DNA of 64,000 nucleotides from Pseudobdellovibrionaceae bacterium. Its GTDB lineage: Bacteria > Bdellovibrionota > Bdellovibrionia > Bdellovibrionales > Bdellovibrionaceae. The position numbers were made by a program, and so were the translations under genes. Below are positions 1-7,473 of this stretch, one piece after another. Each line of letters begins with the position of its first letter. Positions within the stretch are counted from its first letter, which is position 1. Where the stretch lies: assembly GCA_016719575.1 (NCBI GenBank), contig JADJYV010000002.1:248001-312000 (forward strand), in the 5' to 3' direction. Under the pieces are notes generated by a model. That model was given only the letters and a program-made list of their open reading frames with translations, was not told the DNA's origin and searched no databases.

Positions 1-443
1 CAATCTCGGTTCAGCCGTGACCGATACCCATTTTCATTCAAGTGCCGAACGATTTCTCCGACAGTTCGCCCCTGGTTCCATAGGCTTTCAATCAATTGAA
101 CAACCGGGTATTCCCGAGGGTCTTTAACAAGCTCGCCTTGAGAAAAGCACCAACCGTAGGGAGGCTTGCTTCTTGTTTTTCCATGACCTTTACGCCATCG
201 GTCAAAAGGAACTGACTGTTGCGGGCGAAGGATTTGACGATTCGCCCGCAAGGAAGCGTGAATAGAGCTTCGAGGAATTCCCGTCTGCTAATGAATGTCT
301 GTAATCGAGAGCCCTGTTAAGCAAAGTGGGCCTACTTTCTCGATAATTCGACGTGACCGCCGATCAAAATATTCAATAAAATCAAGGGGTGTACCATTAT
401 TGCCGGTTGTCGGCCTTGGACATCCAAATTTCCTGGTTAAATT
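1..443 (-). pseudogene. Recombinase-like relic with internal stop
   Basis: Reading the minus strand gives one continuous protein-like frame from about 443 to the window edge, interrupted only by a TAG at 290-288. The part after the stop reads KPPYGW, then GELVKDPREYPVVQLIESLW and GRTVGEIVRHLNENGYRSR, the pattern of the 'recombinase' domain found in large serine recombinases (PYGY motif followed by an I..L..G....I...LN repeat). Before the stop is GTPLDFIEYFDRRSRRI and a helix-turn-helix-like stretch ending ITDIH. No ATG start lies in frame, so the 5' end is also missing. I infer a decayed DNA recombinase or related HTH protein; the piece continues outside the window. Confidence 0.5.
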
Positions 444-546
444 TTAGACCCAAAATATTTCAGTAAAGTCGCGGCTAGCGGCTTAATTTCATTTAACAAA
501 ACGGTTCGAGGTATGTTTCAGGTTATTTCGAAGCATTTCCGAAGTT

Positions 547-576
547 TGGTAACAGAATGGTAACACTCTGGTAACA
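547..576. repeat. Three TGGTAACA repeats at 11-bp spacing
   Basis: The octamer TGGTAACA occurs at 547, 558 and 569, exactly 11 bp apart, so all copies face the same side of the helix. The rest of 444-758 contains no convincing gene. This looks like a protein-binding array, but no regulator is identified. Confidence 0.4.
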
Positions 577-758
577 GTGGTTTTTAGGCGGCTTTTGAAC
601 AAAGTCTTCATGGGTATGTTTTCGGAAGGGTTAGCGGGATTAGGGCCTGTTCATTATAGATGTCAAAGTGTCCACATTGACAAAATTTAAGTAGAGTCCA
701 GATTCAATTTCTAAGAATTTTGACAGTTCCTATCATTCTAAATAAAAGGACTCTATTA

Positions 759-1190
759 ATGAAGTTCACCTTAGACACAAATATATTATCGAAGGTCGAA
801 TCTGAGAACGCGAAGCTATTCAAATCAATTAAAAAATCAAAATTTGACGTTAAGTTTGTGACTGTTACTGGGCGAGAATTACAAAAACATGATCAAATGT
901 CTCAAATACCTGATGAGTTCGACATTGAGTTTATTCTTGAAACAGGTGTGTGGGGGGAACCGCCTTGGGGAGAGTTTTTGTGGGCCGGTGCAAATGAAGA
1001 AAAAATGAGTGACCTTGAAGCAATTCTCAAAATAATCTCAAATGGCTCATTTCCTAAATCTGGCAAAAGAGAACTGTTAACTGATGGCCAACGAAATCAA
1101 CTTAGAGACGCAATAATATTTGAAGCACATGTTAGAGAAAAAAGAGAAATATTTGTGACAACTGATCGAAAGGCTTTTTTGGGGAAATGA
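759..1190 (+). pseudogene. PIN-domain protein, frameshifted near its end
   Basis: The start is the ATG at 759, preceded by AAAGGA at 745-750; an upstream extension to 720 has no such site. The protein shows PIN-domain landmarks: FTLDTNIL near the N-terminus, RDAIIFEAH in the C-terminal part, and FVTTDRKAF near the end, giving the spaced acidic residues of a metal-dependent RNase such as VapC. The frame stops at 1190, but removing one T from the six-T run at 1175-1180 continues it as WGNEKTGLKAKLENQF to 1353, which is what a PIN domain C-terminus should look like. So the gene is either frameshifted or the run is miscounted. No antitoxin gene is seen beside it. It converges on the PEGA protein. 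Confidence 0.6.
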
Positions 1191-1302
1191 AAAAACAGGT
1201 TTAAAAGCCAAATTGGAAAATCAATTTAATACAAAAATTATGGATTACGATTTATTCTTGAGAAAATATCTTAAACTTATTTTTTATCTTTTCACAAAAT
1301 CT

Positions 1303-2106
1303 CTAATTGGAAGATTCTCCCGAATTCTGTTTTGGAAGAGTAACCAGAGGTAAGGTCTGCTCTTTAGGTAATGCTGGTAGATACCTAGACAGCTCAGTGG
1401 TCTCGTATCCCTCTTTCTTAAAGACAAAAATATAAGAACGTTCGGAGTCAAGCCCCTTAGTGAAAGATGTTTTCCCCAAAGGCTCCGCGCCCATCCTTAA
1501 CTCCACAGTTGCATCCACCGGATCTGATTGAAAAGTTACATTAACAATAACTTTCTCAAGGCTATTTTTCATAGCCTTGTATCCTTTTAAACTATAACCA
1601 CTTTGAACAGCTGCATTTTCATATTGTTGAGAAAGATTTGCAATTTCAGCAAGCGGCATTCCTGAATCCGCCATTCGAATGGCTCGCTTTGTGGCATCGT
1701 TAACAATTGCGTTTGTAAGATTTTTGGAGACAGTAGGAGACATTTGATCCAACACTCTTTTTTCAATTACCCGAGGTAGAGAATCTCGAATGTATGATAT
1801 CTTCCACTTAGCAATAAGATCCTTTGTCTGCAACTTACCTTGTCCGTTTCTGTATCCTTTAATCAGGCTTTCGAGAAGTGTATTTGCCGAGACCTCTCGA
1901 TCCCAAATTCGTTGCCCATCGAGGCTACAAGCCTCAAAAATTAAAATTTTCTCATTTGATTTATCAATGATTAAACCCATTTCCTTAGATTTGAGTTGAA
2001 TTGTTTGCTTAAACACATCGGCGTTTTGGCAATTAGTCGCGACCTGCGCAAAAGTCTCTAGTGAGCAAAAAATAAAAATTCCTAGAATGATTGATTGACT
2101 ATTCAT
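1303..2106 (-). CDS. Exported PEGA-domain protein
   Basis: About 267 residues. The ATG at 2106 is chosen over the GTG at 2112 because GGAGAG lies five bases before it. A signal peptide (MNSQSIILGIFIFCSLETFAQ) is followed by a region with four widely spaced cysteines or charged helices of unknown role, then a PEGA-like beta domain near the C-terminus: VNVTFQSDPVDATVEL, GKTSFTKGL and FKKEGYETTE. PEGA domains are small surface-layer type modules named for a four-residue motif. The start overlaps the stop of the upstream membrane-protein gene, so the two are probably cotranscribed and act together in the envelope. No enzyme motif is visible. Confidence 0.65.
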   Translation of the reverse strand: MNSQSIILGIFIFCSLETFAQVATNCQNADVFKQTIQLKSKEMGLIIDKSNEKILIFEACSLDGQRIWDREVSANTLLESLIKGYRNGQGKLQTKDLIAKWKISYIRDSLPRVIEKRVLDQMSPTVSKNLTNAIVNDATKRAIRMADSGMPLAEIANLSQQYENAAVQSGYSLKGYKAMKNSLEKVIVNVTFQSDPVDATVELRMGAEPLGKTSFTKGLDSERSYIFVFKKEGYETTELSRYLPALPKEQTLPLVTLPKQNSGESSN

Positions 2107-2728
2107 TGGCACTCTCCGGATTACGAATTATATATGCAACTCCCGCGGCAACCACAGCTGCAAAAAAATGATAAAATTCCCAAGCCAGATACATTATAGA
2201 AACACTTTGGCGTGGCTTAAGTGCAATTTGGTACTGACTAACCTGATTCAAGATTTCGTACAGAGATTTGTAGCCATAAAAGAATGACATACAGATCATT
2301 ACACAACTAAACACGACTAAATAGATATGTATCGTACTTTTTTGTTTCGACTTCTCAAGAATTCCTAAAACAGCGAATAATGCCCCCGAAAGACCGAAAA
2401 GATAAGTGTTGAGCTGAATTATCAGATCAATTGATTTTTGCATAACTGGATCAATAAATATTGGAGCTTTTAACTCTGAATAGTTATTAAAATCAGCTTC
2501 GAGCATGAAGTATTCTGCTATTGGAGGTAGAATTATTATCATTATTATTGTGAAGTAAAAGACGAGTTTGTTTTGCCTTAAGTCTTTATATTTCTTTTCC
2601 ACGAAACCCCTCACTTTCGAAAATATTAAGGCTATCTTCAACCTAATTCTTGTTATATTCGACGATATAATTGCAACTGCTTTCGCTCTTACATCAGCAA
2701 TAATTTGTGTTTTCTTTTTTTTGCCCAT
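2099..2728 (-). CDS. Four-helix inner-membrane protein
   Basis: 209 residues. The N-terminal 45 residues are strongly basic (MGKKKKTQ, RAKAV, RGFVEKKYK) and presumably cytoplasmic. Four hydrophobic segments follow, at about 50-72, 100-122, 130-152 and 178-202. No catalytic or transport motif was recognised. It overlaps the start of the PEGA-protein gene by a few bases and sits 19 bases after the Fic gene's stop on the same strand, so the three could form an operon led by fic. Function unknown. Confidence 0.6.
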   Translation of the reverse strand: MGKKKKTQIIADVRAKAVAIISSNITRIRLKIALIFSKVRGFVEKKYKDLRQNKLVFYFTIIMIIILPPIAEYFMLEADFNNYSELKAPIFIDPVMQKSIDLIIQLNTYLFGLSGALFAVLGILEKSKQKSTIHIYLVVFSCVMICMSFFYGYKSLYEILNQVSQYQIALKPRQSVSIMYLAWEFYHFFAAVVAAGVAYIIRNPESANE

Positions 2729-2747
2729 TTCCGTTTTTAATATCCCT

Positions 2748-3788
2748 TTATTTCAAATAAACTCGAGCTTTTTTATCACCCTTAGCTTTGATTTTTTTAT
2801 CTCCCACCAAGCTCTCCAAGTCTCTCTCAAGAGTTCTTCTAGGAACCTCAGGAAGAATTTGTAGAACATCCTTAATTGTAAACTCTTTCTTTTGTTTGCT
2901 TAGACTTAATATTTTCTCTCTTCGCGCCTCAGGTTTTCGATCCAAACTTTTCTTAACTAGTTTTTTACTATCTTCGATTACTTGTTCTGCTGAGATAGCA
3001 AAACACTCAGCTAAATACTCTATTATCGGATTTAACGAACCCAAAGTTTTACATTCCCTAATTGAGGAATAATATCGATCTCGTGTTTTCATGATGGCGG
3101 TTTCACTAGGAACAAATTTAGCAATTTGCTCTCCACCCTTTAACAAGAGCAAATGCTGCATCAATCGCATTGTTCGACCATTGCCATCAGCAAAGGGATG
3201 AATCGCGACAGCTAAATAATGAAACGCAAATGCTCTTACAAATGGGTCCAATTCGGAACTGTCATCAAGCCATTTCCACAAATCGTCTAGCAATTCATTT
3301 AAAAAATGAGGTTCTGGCACATCATCAATTTTCTTCCCCGAATTCGCATCAACGATGTCGACTTTGATTGTTCTAATATTTCCGCATTGCTTTTTATCAC
3401 TTAAAAGATCTTTGGTGATGAGCTTTTGAACATCACACATATCGCGAATTTTCAATTTTATTTTTTCTGCAGATAAAGTCTCAACATAGTCGATTGCATC
3501 ACTATAATTTTTAACTTCGATAATATCTTTGTCCGTTATATCCCTTTTTTTCTCTTCCAATGCGCGTGTAACGCCTAGAACTTCAAGTTTATTGCCTTCG
3601 ATTTGATTTGAATATGTAATAGCTAAGATTTTTGCCTGTCGTAATAACTGAACCTCAAGAGGCTGCCCCAAATAGTCTTCAATGTACGGTTTAGTTTTAG
3701 TGATTCTCATCAAGAGTTGAATCAGCTTGTTTGTATACTCAAACTTATATGGAATCTTATGCTGGCTGAGTGCCTGATATTTACTCAT
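2748..3788 (-). CDS. Fic family protein (AMPylase-like)
   Basis: 346 residues from the ATG at 3788, which has a purine-rich GAGAGA just upstream; an upstream GTG at 3806 would lie inside the GGCGGA repeats and is less likely. The Fic core motif HPFADGNGRTMR is complete at about 197-208, so the catalytic His and the ATP-binding residues are present. An inhibitory helix motif S-x-x-x-E-G (SNQIEG) lies at about 60-65, the class II arrangement in which the N-terminal helix blocks the active site. The last 65 residues form a winged-helix-like domain (TIKDVLQILP, RRTLERDLESL). Fic enzymes usually transfer AMP to hydroxyl side chains of target proteins. The DNA-binding-like tail plus the operator-like repeats upstream suggest autoregulation. 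Confidence 0.88.
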   Translation of the reverse strand: MSKYQALSQHKIPYKFEYTNKLIQLLMRITKTKPYIEDYLGQPLEVQLLRQAKILAITYSNQIEGNKLEVLGVTRALEEKKRDITDKDIIEVKNYSDAIDYVETLSAEKIKLKIRDMCDVQKLITKDLLSDKKQCGNIRTIKVDIVDANSGKKIDDVPEPHFLNELLDDLWKWLDDSSELDPFVRAFAFHYLAVAIHPFADGNGRTMRLMQHLLLLKGGEQIAKFVPSETAIMKTRDRYYSSIRECKTLGSLNPIIEYLAECFAISAEQVIEDSKKLVKKSLDRKPEARREKILSLSKQKKEFTIKDVLQILPEVPRRTLERDLESLVGDKKIKAKGDKKARVYLK

Positions 3789-3799
3789 TCTCTCATTAT

Positions 3800-3876
3800 C
3801 CGCCACTTTTCCGCCATTTTCAAGATGGCGGATATAATTTCCGCCACTTTTCCGCCATTTTTAATGTGGCGGAAAT
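3800..3876. promoter_or_regulatory. GGCGGA half-site array before fic
   Basis: This stretch carries six copies of GGCGGA or its complement: TCCGCC at 3800, 3810, 3840 and 3851, and GGCGGA at 3827 and 3868. They are arranged as inverted repeats, for example CCGCCAT at 3811-3817 with ATGGCGG at 3825-3831, and GTGGCGGAA at 3866-3874 against the upstream TTCCGCCAC. A TATAAT lies between GGCGGA and TCCGCC at about 3832. The array abuts the fic start and is a likely operator, possibly for the winged-helix tail of the Fic protein itself (inference). Confidence 0.55.
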
Positions 3877-3879
3877 GGT

Positions 3880-4101
3880 GTCTCGAATTGAGAACCTGGC
3901 CCTTTGCCCTATTTCATAGCATTTCAGCCCATTTCCCTGCATTTCAAGAAGGTAGCATTTGGTAGCATGGCGATTTCAGACCCAACAATTCCAATTATTT
4001 ACACACATGGGTAAGTAGGATTAGAACCTGTTGGTCAAAGCAGGATTCCGTGAATAATTACTTTAATGACCGACAATTTCACTATCTGATATAGAATTTG
4101 A
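3880..4101. other. Non-coding stretch with spaced CATTTC motifs
   Basis: No gene seen. CATTTC recurs three times at roughly 10-11 bp between 3920 and 3946, followed by two GGTAGCAT copies ten bases apart at 3951 and 3961. The two genes on either side diverge, so promoters for fic and the winged-helix gene must lie here or in the GGCGGA array. Confidence 0.3.
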
Positions 4102-4320
4102 ATGCGTTACGAAGAAGTAAAACTGCTCATTAGTAGAGAGCTCGCCAAGCATCCGAATGGATTGACATGGAAAGAACTCAAAACTCACTTAAAACTGCCA
4201 TACAAAAGTTTATGTCCAGAATGGAGTATCCAATTGGAAGATGAAATTGGTCTCATTCGACAGAGCAAGAGCGGTCGAGCCCATGTTTGGAGCCTCTCAC
4301 GAAAGGGCAATCATGCTTGA
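4102..4320 (+). CDS. Small winged-helix-like protein
   Basis: 72 residues. The sequence LAKHPNGLTWKELKTHLKLP followed by a short basic C-terminus (RQSKSGRAHVWSLSRKG) has the look of a winged-helix DNA-binding unit with a beta-hairpin wing. Its last eight bases overlap the start of the VOC protein gene, implying translational coupling. It could regulate its own two-gene operon. Not assigned to a named family. Confidence 0.5.
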   Translation: MRYEEVKLLISRELAKHPNGLTWKELKTHLKLPYKSLCPEWSIQLEDEIGLIRQSKSGRAHVWSLSRKGNHA

Positions 4321-4702
4321 TCACTTCGGCTTTGTTGTAAGGAACCTAGAAACTAGCGTACGCTTTTATGAAAATTGTCTGGCACATCTCGGTTTAAAAA
4401 TTATTGAACGTCATGATTACGGCGCTGTTATATTTGCTCGCTCACAACAAGAGGAGTTTCCATTCATCTGGATTGGCACGGGCAGGCCAAGTTTTTGGAA
4501 AGAAAATCAGCACCCTGGACAAAGCCCAATTCATCTTTGCTTCAAAGCAAAGAACAAAACGGCAGTTGACCTATTTTATCAAAATGCAATTGAGTTTGGT
4601 GGAATTGATAATGGTAAACCGGGAGAACGTGATCCAGGCTATTATGCAGCCTACGTTATAGATCCCGATGGAAACAATATTGAAGCCGGTTACCGGGAAT
4701 AA
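4313..4702 (+). CDS. VOC/glyoxalase-fold protein
   Basis: 129 residues from the ATG at 4313, which gives the canonical start MLDHFGFVVRNLETSVRFYE of the vicinal oxygen chelate fold. The second module ends VIDPDGNNIEAGYRE, matching the usual metal-ligand glutamate region (DPDGN.IE). The family covers glyoxalase I, dioxygenases and antibiotic-binding proteins; substrate cannot be told here. The upstream frame before 4313 belongs to the overlapping winged-helix gene and is not part of this protein. Confidence 0.8.
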   Translation: MLDHFGFVVRNLETSVRFYENCLAHLGLKIIERHDYGAVIFARSQQEEFPFIWIGTGRPSFWKENQHPGQSPIHLCFKAKNKTAVDLFYQNAIEFGGIDNGKPGERDPGYYAAYVIDPDGNNIEAGYRE

Positions 4703-4745
4703 GCGCTCAATTAATTAGACTTGCAGTTTAAATTCTTCTACTTGG

Positions 4746-5063
4746 CTAAGCACTCAACTGAAAAAATTCTTTAGGATGGTTCATGGCAATTTCAAGTAGC
4801 CTTAGGGCACATCCATTTGGAGTTGAACCTCCACGCTCCCATTCTTTTACAGCGTTATCAGATACTCCCAAAAACTTTGCGAATATTGGTTGAGAGACAT
4901 TTAAGGTTTTTCGAATTTGTTTAATCTGTTTGCCAGTAAGTTTCTTGGGGTCATCAGGTAATTCAAAATTTTCGGTACGAAGATTAATTTTGCCGTCGTG
5001 GTAACTGTTCGCTTCCTTCAAAGACGCAAGAAGTTCTTTTCCCAAAGTTTTATTTTTAGCCAT
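4746..5063 (-). CDS. XRE-family antitoxin (HigA-like)
   Basis: 105 residues. The C-terminal half is a clear helix-turn-helix: TGKQIKQIRKTLNVSQPIFA followed by LGVSDNAVKEWERGG. The N-terminal 35 residues are a charged, non-HTH segment typical of antitoxins whose toxin is encoded upstream. Two bases separate it from the RelE-like toxin relic, toxin first, the HigBA order. The antitoxin looks intact while the toxin does not. Confidence 0.75.
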   Translation of the reverse strand: MAKNKTLGKELLASLKEANSYHDGKINLRTENFELPDDPKKLTGKQIKQIRKTLNVSQPIFAKFLGVSDNAVKEWERGGSTPNGCALRLLEIAMNHPKEFFQLSA

Positions 5064-5065
5064 AA

Positions 5066-5278
5066 CTACTTCCTTCCCTTTAATTTCTTAGTTTCCACTT
5101 TCATTTCGTTCTTTTCTGAACTCGAAATATTTTCCTTTTCATTCTTGCTCAACAAAACCAATAGATGTGTTAATTCGAGATTTGGAACGTCTAGATAAAA
5201 CACCCTAAATCCTCCGCTTTTACCGCAGGTCGAATATATTTGAGGCGCCAGGGATCCATTGGTCCTTACTACGCTCAT
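5066..5278 (-). pseudogene. RelE/HigB-type toxin, C-terminal remnant
   Basis: 70 residues, about two thirds of a normal RelE-like toxin. The conserved end is clear: GKSGGFRVFYLDVP, then LLVLLSKNEKENISSSEKNEM, matching the GKSGG-RV-Y and KNE-L--E motifs of the family. Just upstream, in a second frame, the DNA reads WRLKYIRPA, which fits the missing strand before GKSGG; the current frame reads APQIYSTC there. This suggests a pair of frameshifts between about 5213 and 5245, and no N-terminal helices are found. Probably inactive. Confidence 0.5.
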
Positions 5279-5440
5279 AATGTGTAACAGCCATCAAATC
5301 GCTATTGCGCAGGCTGAAATGACAAGAAGTAAGCTCAAAATCCGTATACCATTTAATTTTTCATTACTTGGTTGGCTTCGAAAGTTTTTGGAAAAGCTTA
5401 GAAAGACCTGCTTTATCGAGACTTTTTTGAGCCAAGCCAA

Positions 5441-5572
5441 TCATGGCGATGGCAGATTTTCAAGTAGATCAGGTGAACGAATGCCTGTGGCGACGCCATA
5501 GCTTTCTAACTGCATATCGTGCAGCTCTAACACATCTTCAAGTGTTAGAAAGCGAAACTCGGCCCCACTCAT
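5441..5572 (-). pseudogene. Doc-type toxin, N-terminal fragment
   Basis: 43 residues: FRFLTLEDVLELHDMQLESY, then GVATGIRSPDLLE, the first helices of the death-on-curing family. The start ATG at 5572 overlaps the stop of the MazE/AbrB-like gene (ATGA), the standard antitoxin-toxin coupling. After LLE the frame leaves the family; another frame reads SAIAM there, what a Doc protein would have, so a one-base deletion is likely. The Fic-like HxFxxGNGRT catalytic motif is absent, so no kinase activity is expected. Confidence 0.6.
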
Positions 5573-5811
5573 TTTGCTAGCTTCTTGAAAGTGGCATCGT
5601 GTTTTTTCATAATCTTTTCAGCGGAAGCTCGAAGGCTCTTTTTACCTGAACGAATCGGCTCGATAATAAGCCGATCACCATCAGTGGTCATTTCCAGCTC
5701 TGTATCACGGTCAATATTGAGCAATTCTAGGATCGGCTTTTCGATTACAAGGCCGTAGCTATTGCCAACGGCTGAAAGCTTCTTTTTCACGAGTACCTCC
5801 GTACTTACCAT
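5569..5811 (-). CDS. AbrB/MazE-like antitoxin
   Basis: 80 residues. The swapped-hairpin AbrB-type DNA-binding domain is visible as KKKLSAVGNSYGLVIEKPIL followed by RDTELEMTTDGDRLIIEPI. The C-terminal tail (SAEKIMKKHDATFKKLAK) would be the toxin-binding part. It is paired by a 4-base overlap with a truncated Doc toxin, so it is probably an orphan antitoxin now. The GTACCTCC complement before the start provides a good ribosome-binding site. Confidence 0.75.
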   Translation of the reverse strand: MVSTEVLVKKKLSAVGNSYGLVIEKPILELLNIDRDTELEMTTDGDRLIIEPIRSGKKSLRASAEKIMKKHDATFKKLAK

Positions 5812-6053
5812 AGTGTAACAAATGGCTTAAAGAAAAACGGCAGCCGATTGTTCCTATTCATCCTCATTTGAAAATGGAACAGCTCGAACAAATTGTAGTT
5901 GATCCACTTTCAAACTGGGGTTGGGGCGAGGACGAGTGCAAAGCAGTACTGTCCCTCAATTGTCTTCCTCGCCCTAAATAAGCTGTAGAAGCTCAGACTA
6001 GATCAACGATGTTCGATCAGGTAAGATCGAAACGTCTACAGTAAAATCCTAAT

Positions 6054-6554
6054 CTATTTTAGACAAGCCTTTACAGACTCAGCTTCATTCGGCTCTCGAA
6101 AGCTGGTCCATTTGCTCAACTTATTGTCTTTCGCAAATATTTCTCCAAGCGAAAGCCCGCGCATAAATTCACTTTTTCCATCGGGCGAGTCGCAATTGTA
6201 GAGGGGATCAGCAGCAGTCAAGTGAATGGGATGCTTTTGCCGATTGTAATCAAATTTGGTGGCATCCAAGAATCCTCTGGAGCAGCCACAAAAGACTTTG
6301 AGTTGTGCAATTTTATTTTGTTTTCTTCCTTCGCCGTCCGCTTTTAAAAAAGCTTCCTTGTCTAACTGATATTCTGGCTCACATTCCTTTTGAAACTCAG
6401 AAAATCGATCTTCTGTAGATTTGAATTCATGAGCGGCTGCCAAATTCGGAGATTTATAAAGTTCCGTGCATACTTTCTTTTTTGGAGTATTAGCGCAACC
6501 CACACTAATCAGAATCAACAAAAAAGCGGCGCAGGCACAGTTATATATTTTCAT
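6054..6554 (-). CDS. Lipoprotein of unknown function
   Basis: 166 residues from the ATG at 6554 (MKIYNCACAAFLLILISVGC), giving a lipobox ISVGC. The mature protein has six further cysteines, in FCGCSRGF and YNCDSPDGKSEF among others, and a C-terminal ESVKACLK. The repeated glycine-aromatic pattern is loosely like the DUF2799 lipoproteins, but I do not assign it. Predicted to be anchored in the periplasm or outer membrane. Confidence 0.6.
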   Translation of the reverse strand: MKIYNCACAAFLLILISVGCANTPKKKVCTELYKSPNLAAAHEFKSTEDRFSEFQKECEPEYQLDKEAFLKADGEGRKQNKIAQLKVFCGCSRGFLDATKFDYNRQKHPIHLTAADPLYNCDSPDGKSEFMRGLSLGEIFAKDNKLSKWTSFREPNEAESVKACLK

Positions 6555-6708
6555 GGAATTGATGTTAAAACTGATCACGATGATGGTCAAGGCAGCGAAC
6601 CGAAACGAGAGCTCCGCCGCATCAGATCAGTGCGTCTATTCAAGCTGTCCGATTTGATCGGAGCCTTCCAAGACCAAAGGGTCCGGGCAGCGCTAAGTCA
6701 CTTTCTTC

Positions 6709-6754
6709 GCTAAGCAAAAAAATCCGGAGCTCAGGCCTCCCCCAAGCTCCGGAT
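6709..6754 (-). terminator. Intrinsic terminator for the 6769-7463 lipoprotein operon
   Basis: Inverted repeat ATCCGGAGCT at 6722-6731 with AGCTCCGGAT at 6745-6754. Read on the minus strand, the hairpin is followed directly by seven Ts (6715-6721). Confidence 0.8.
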
Positions 6755-6768
6755 CGCGATTAAGATAC

Positions 6769-7092
6769 CTAGCGAGCAACCCTGTATCCTTCACCGCTAA
6801 CCTGAACGCATGGCCTGCCTTGCGTCTGCGTGAAAGAAGGGTATTTGATATAGTCGATATTATAATTTAGTTCGACTTTCTTAACCACCTCATCCATCAA
6901 CCCGAAAGATCCTGACCAAGCTTCCATACAATACTCCATATTCACATTCGTGACCGCAACCAACTTGTCTTTTGGTGATGGCGGCATACTGTGTTTCATC
7001 GAGGCCCAGTTCGCATCCAGAATCTTCACGGATCGACCCGCACAGGCAGTAAGACTCAACATTAAAAACATCATTAAAATTAAATTTTTCAT
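6769..7092 (-). CDS. Small lipoprotein
   Basis: 107 residues starting at the ATG at 7092, which overlaps the stop of the preceding lipoprotein gene by four bases (ATGA). The signal peptide MKNLILMMFLMLSLTACAG has lipobox LTAC. The mature part has two cysteines (EYCMEAW and GRPCVQVSGEGYRVAR) and ends in a pattern like the C-terminus of its neighbour (CMIVTGAGFQ), so the two may be distant relatives. Unknown function. Confidence 0.65.
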   Translation of the reverse strand: MKNLILMMFLMLSLTACAGRSVKILDANWASMKHSMPPSPKDKLVAVTNVNMEYCMEAWSGSFGLMDEVVKKVELNYNIDYIKYPSFTQTQGRPCVQVSGEGYRVAR

Positions 7093-7463
7093 TGAAAACC
7101 TGCTCCTGTAACGATCATGCAACGGCGAGTGGCGACATACGCATTAAATCCGCCCTCTTCCACTGAAACACTCTTAACGACTTTGAGAGGGGCTCCCTTC
7201 GCTGCCGTCTTTTGCCCTGGGATCAAGTTCATTTCTTGCTGATTGACGGCATTTTGAAAAGCCTTGCGCACCGTCGGGTCTTCACCCACACCGTATCCCA
7301 AGACATACCAAGTGCAATCTTTGCCCTCAATATTACCCACAGGTTTCAAATCAGCGGGGTCCGCCTTCTCGTCAAAAGAAACCATATTGAACTTTTGCGC
7401 TACGCTCGCAGAGGCACACGCTACCAATTGCGAGGCCAGTATTAAATAAATAAAATATTTCAT
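7089..7463 (-). CDS. TRL-like lipoprotein
   Basis: 124 residues with a lipoprotein signal (MKYFIYLILASQLVACAS). The body contains GNIEGKDCTWYVLGYGVGED, then ALQNAVNQ-type helix and RRCMIVTGAGFQ at the end, which resembles the TRL-like family of small bacterial lipoproteins (G-C followed by LG...GD.S...A, closing with a C-V-G segment). First gene of a two-lipoprotein operon with a good GGAGAGCTCC-type leader upstream of its start. Role in the envelope unknown. Confidence 0.6.
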   Translation of the reverse strand: MKYFIYLILASQLVACASASVAQKFNMVSFDEKADPADLKPVGNIEGKDCTWYVLGYGVGEDPTVRKAFQNAVNQQEMNLIPGQKTAAKGAPLKVVKSVSVEEGGFNAYVATRRCMIVTGAGFQ

Positions 7464-7473
7464 GGAGAGCTCC

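Noticed and set aside
5855..5981. Short plus-strand frame (35 codons, MEQLEQIVVDPL...)
   Set aside because: No ribosome-binding site and no known motif; too short to support alone.
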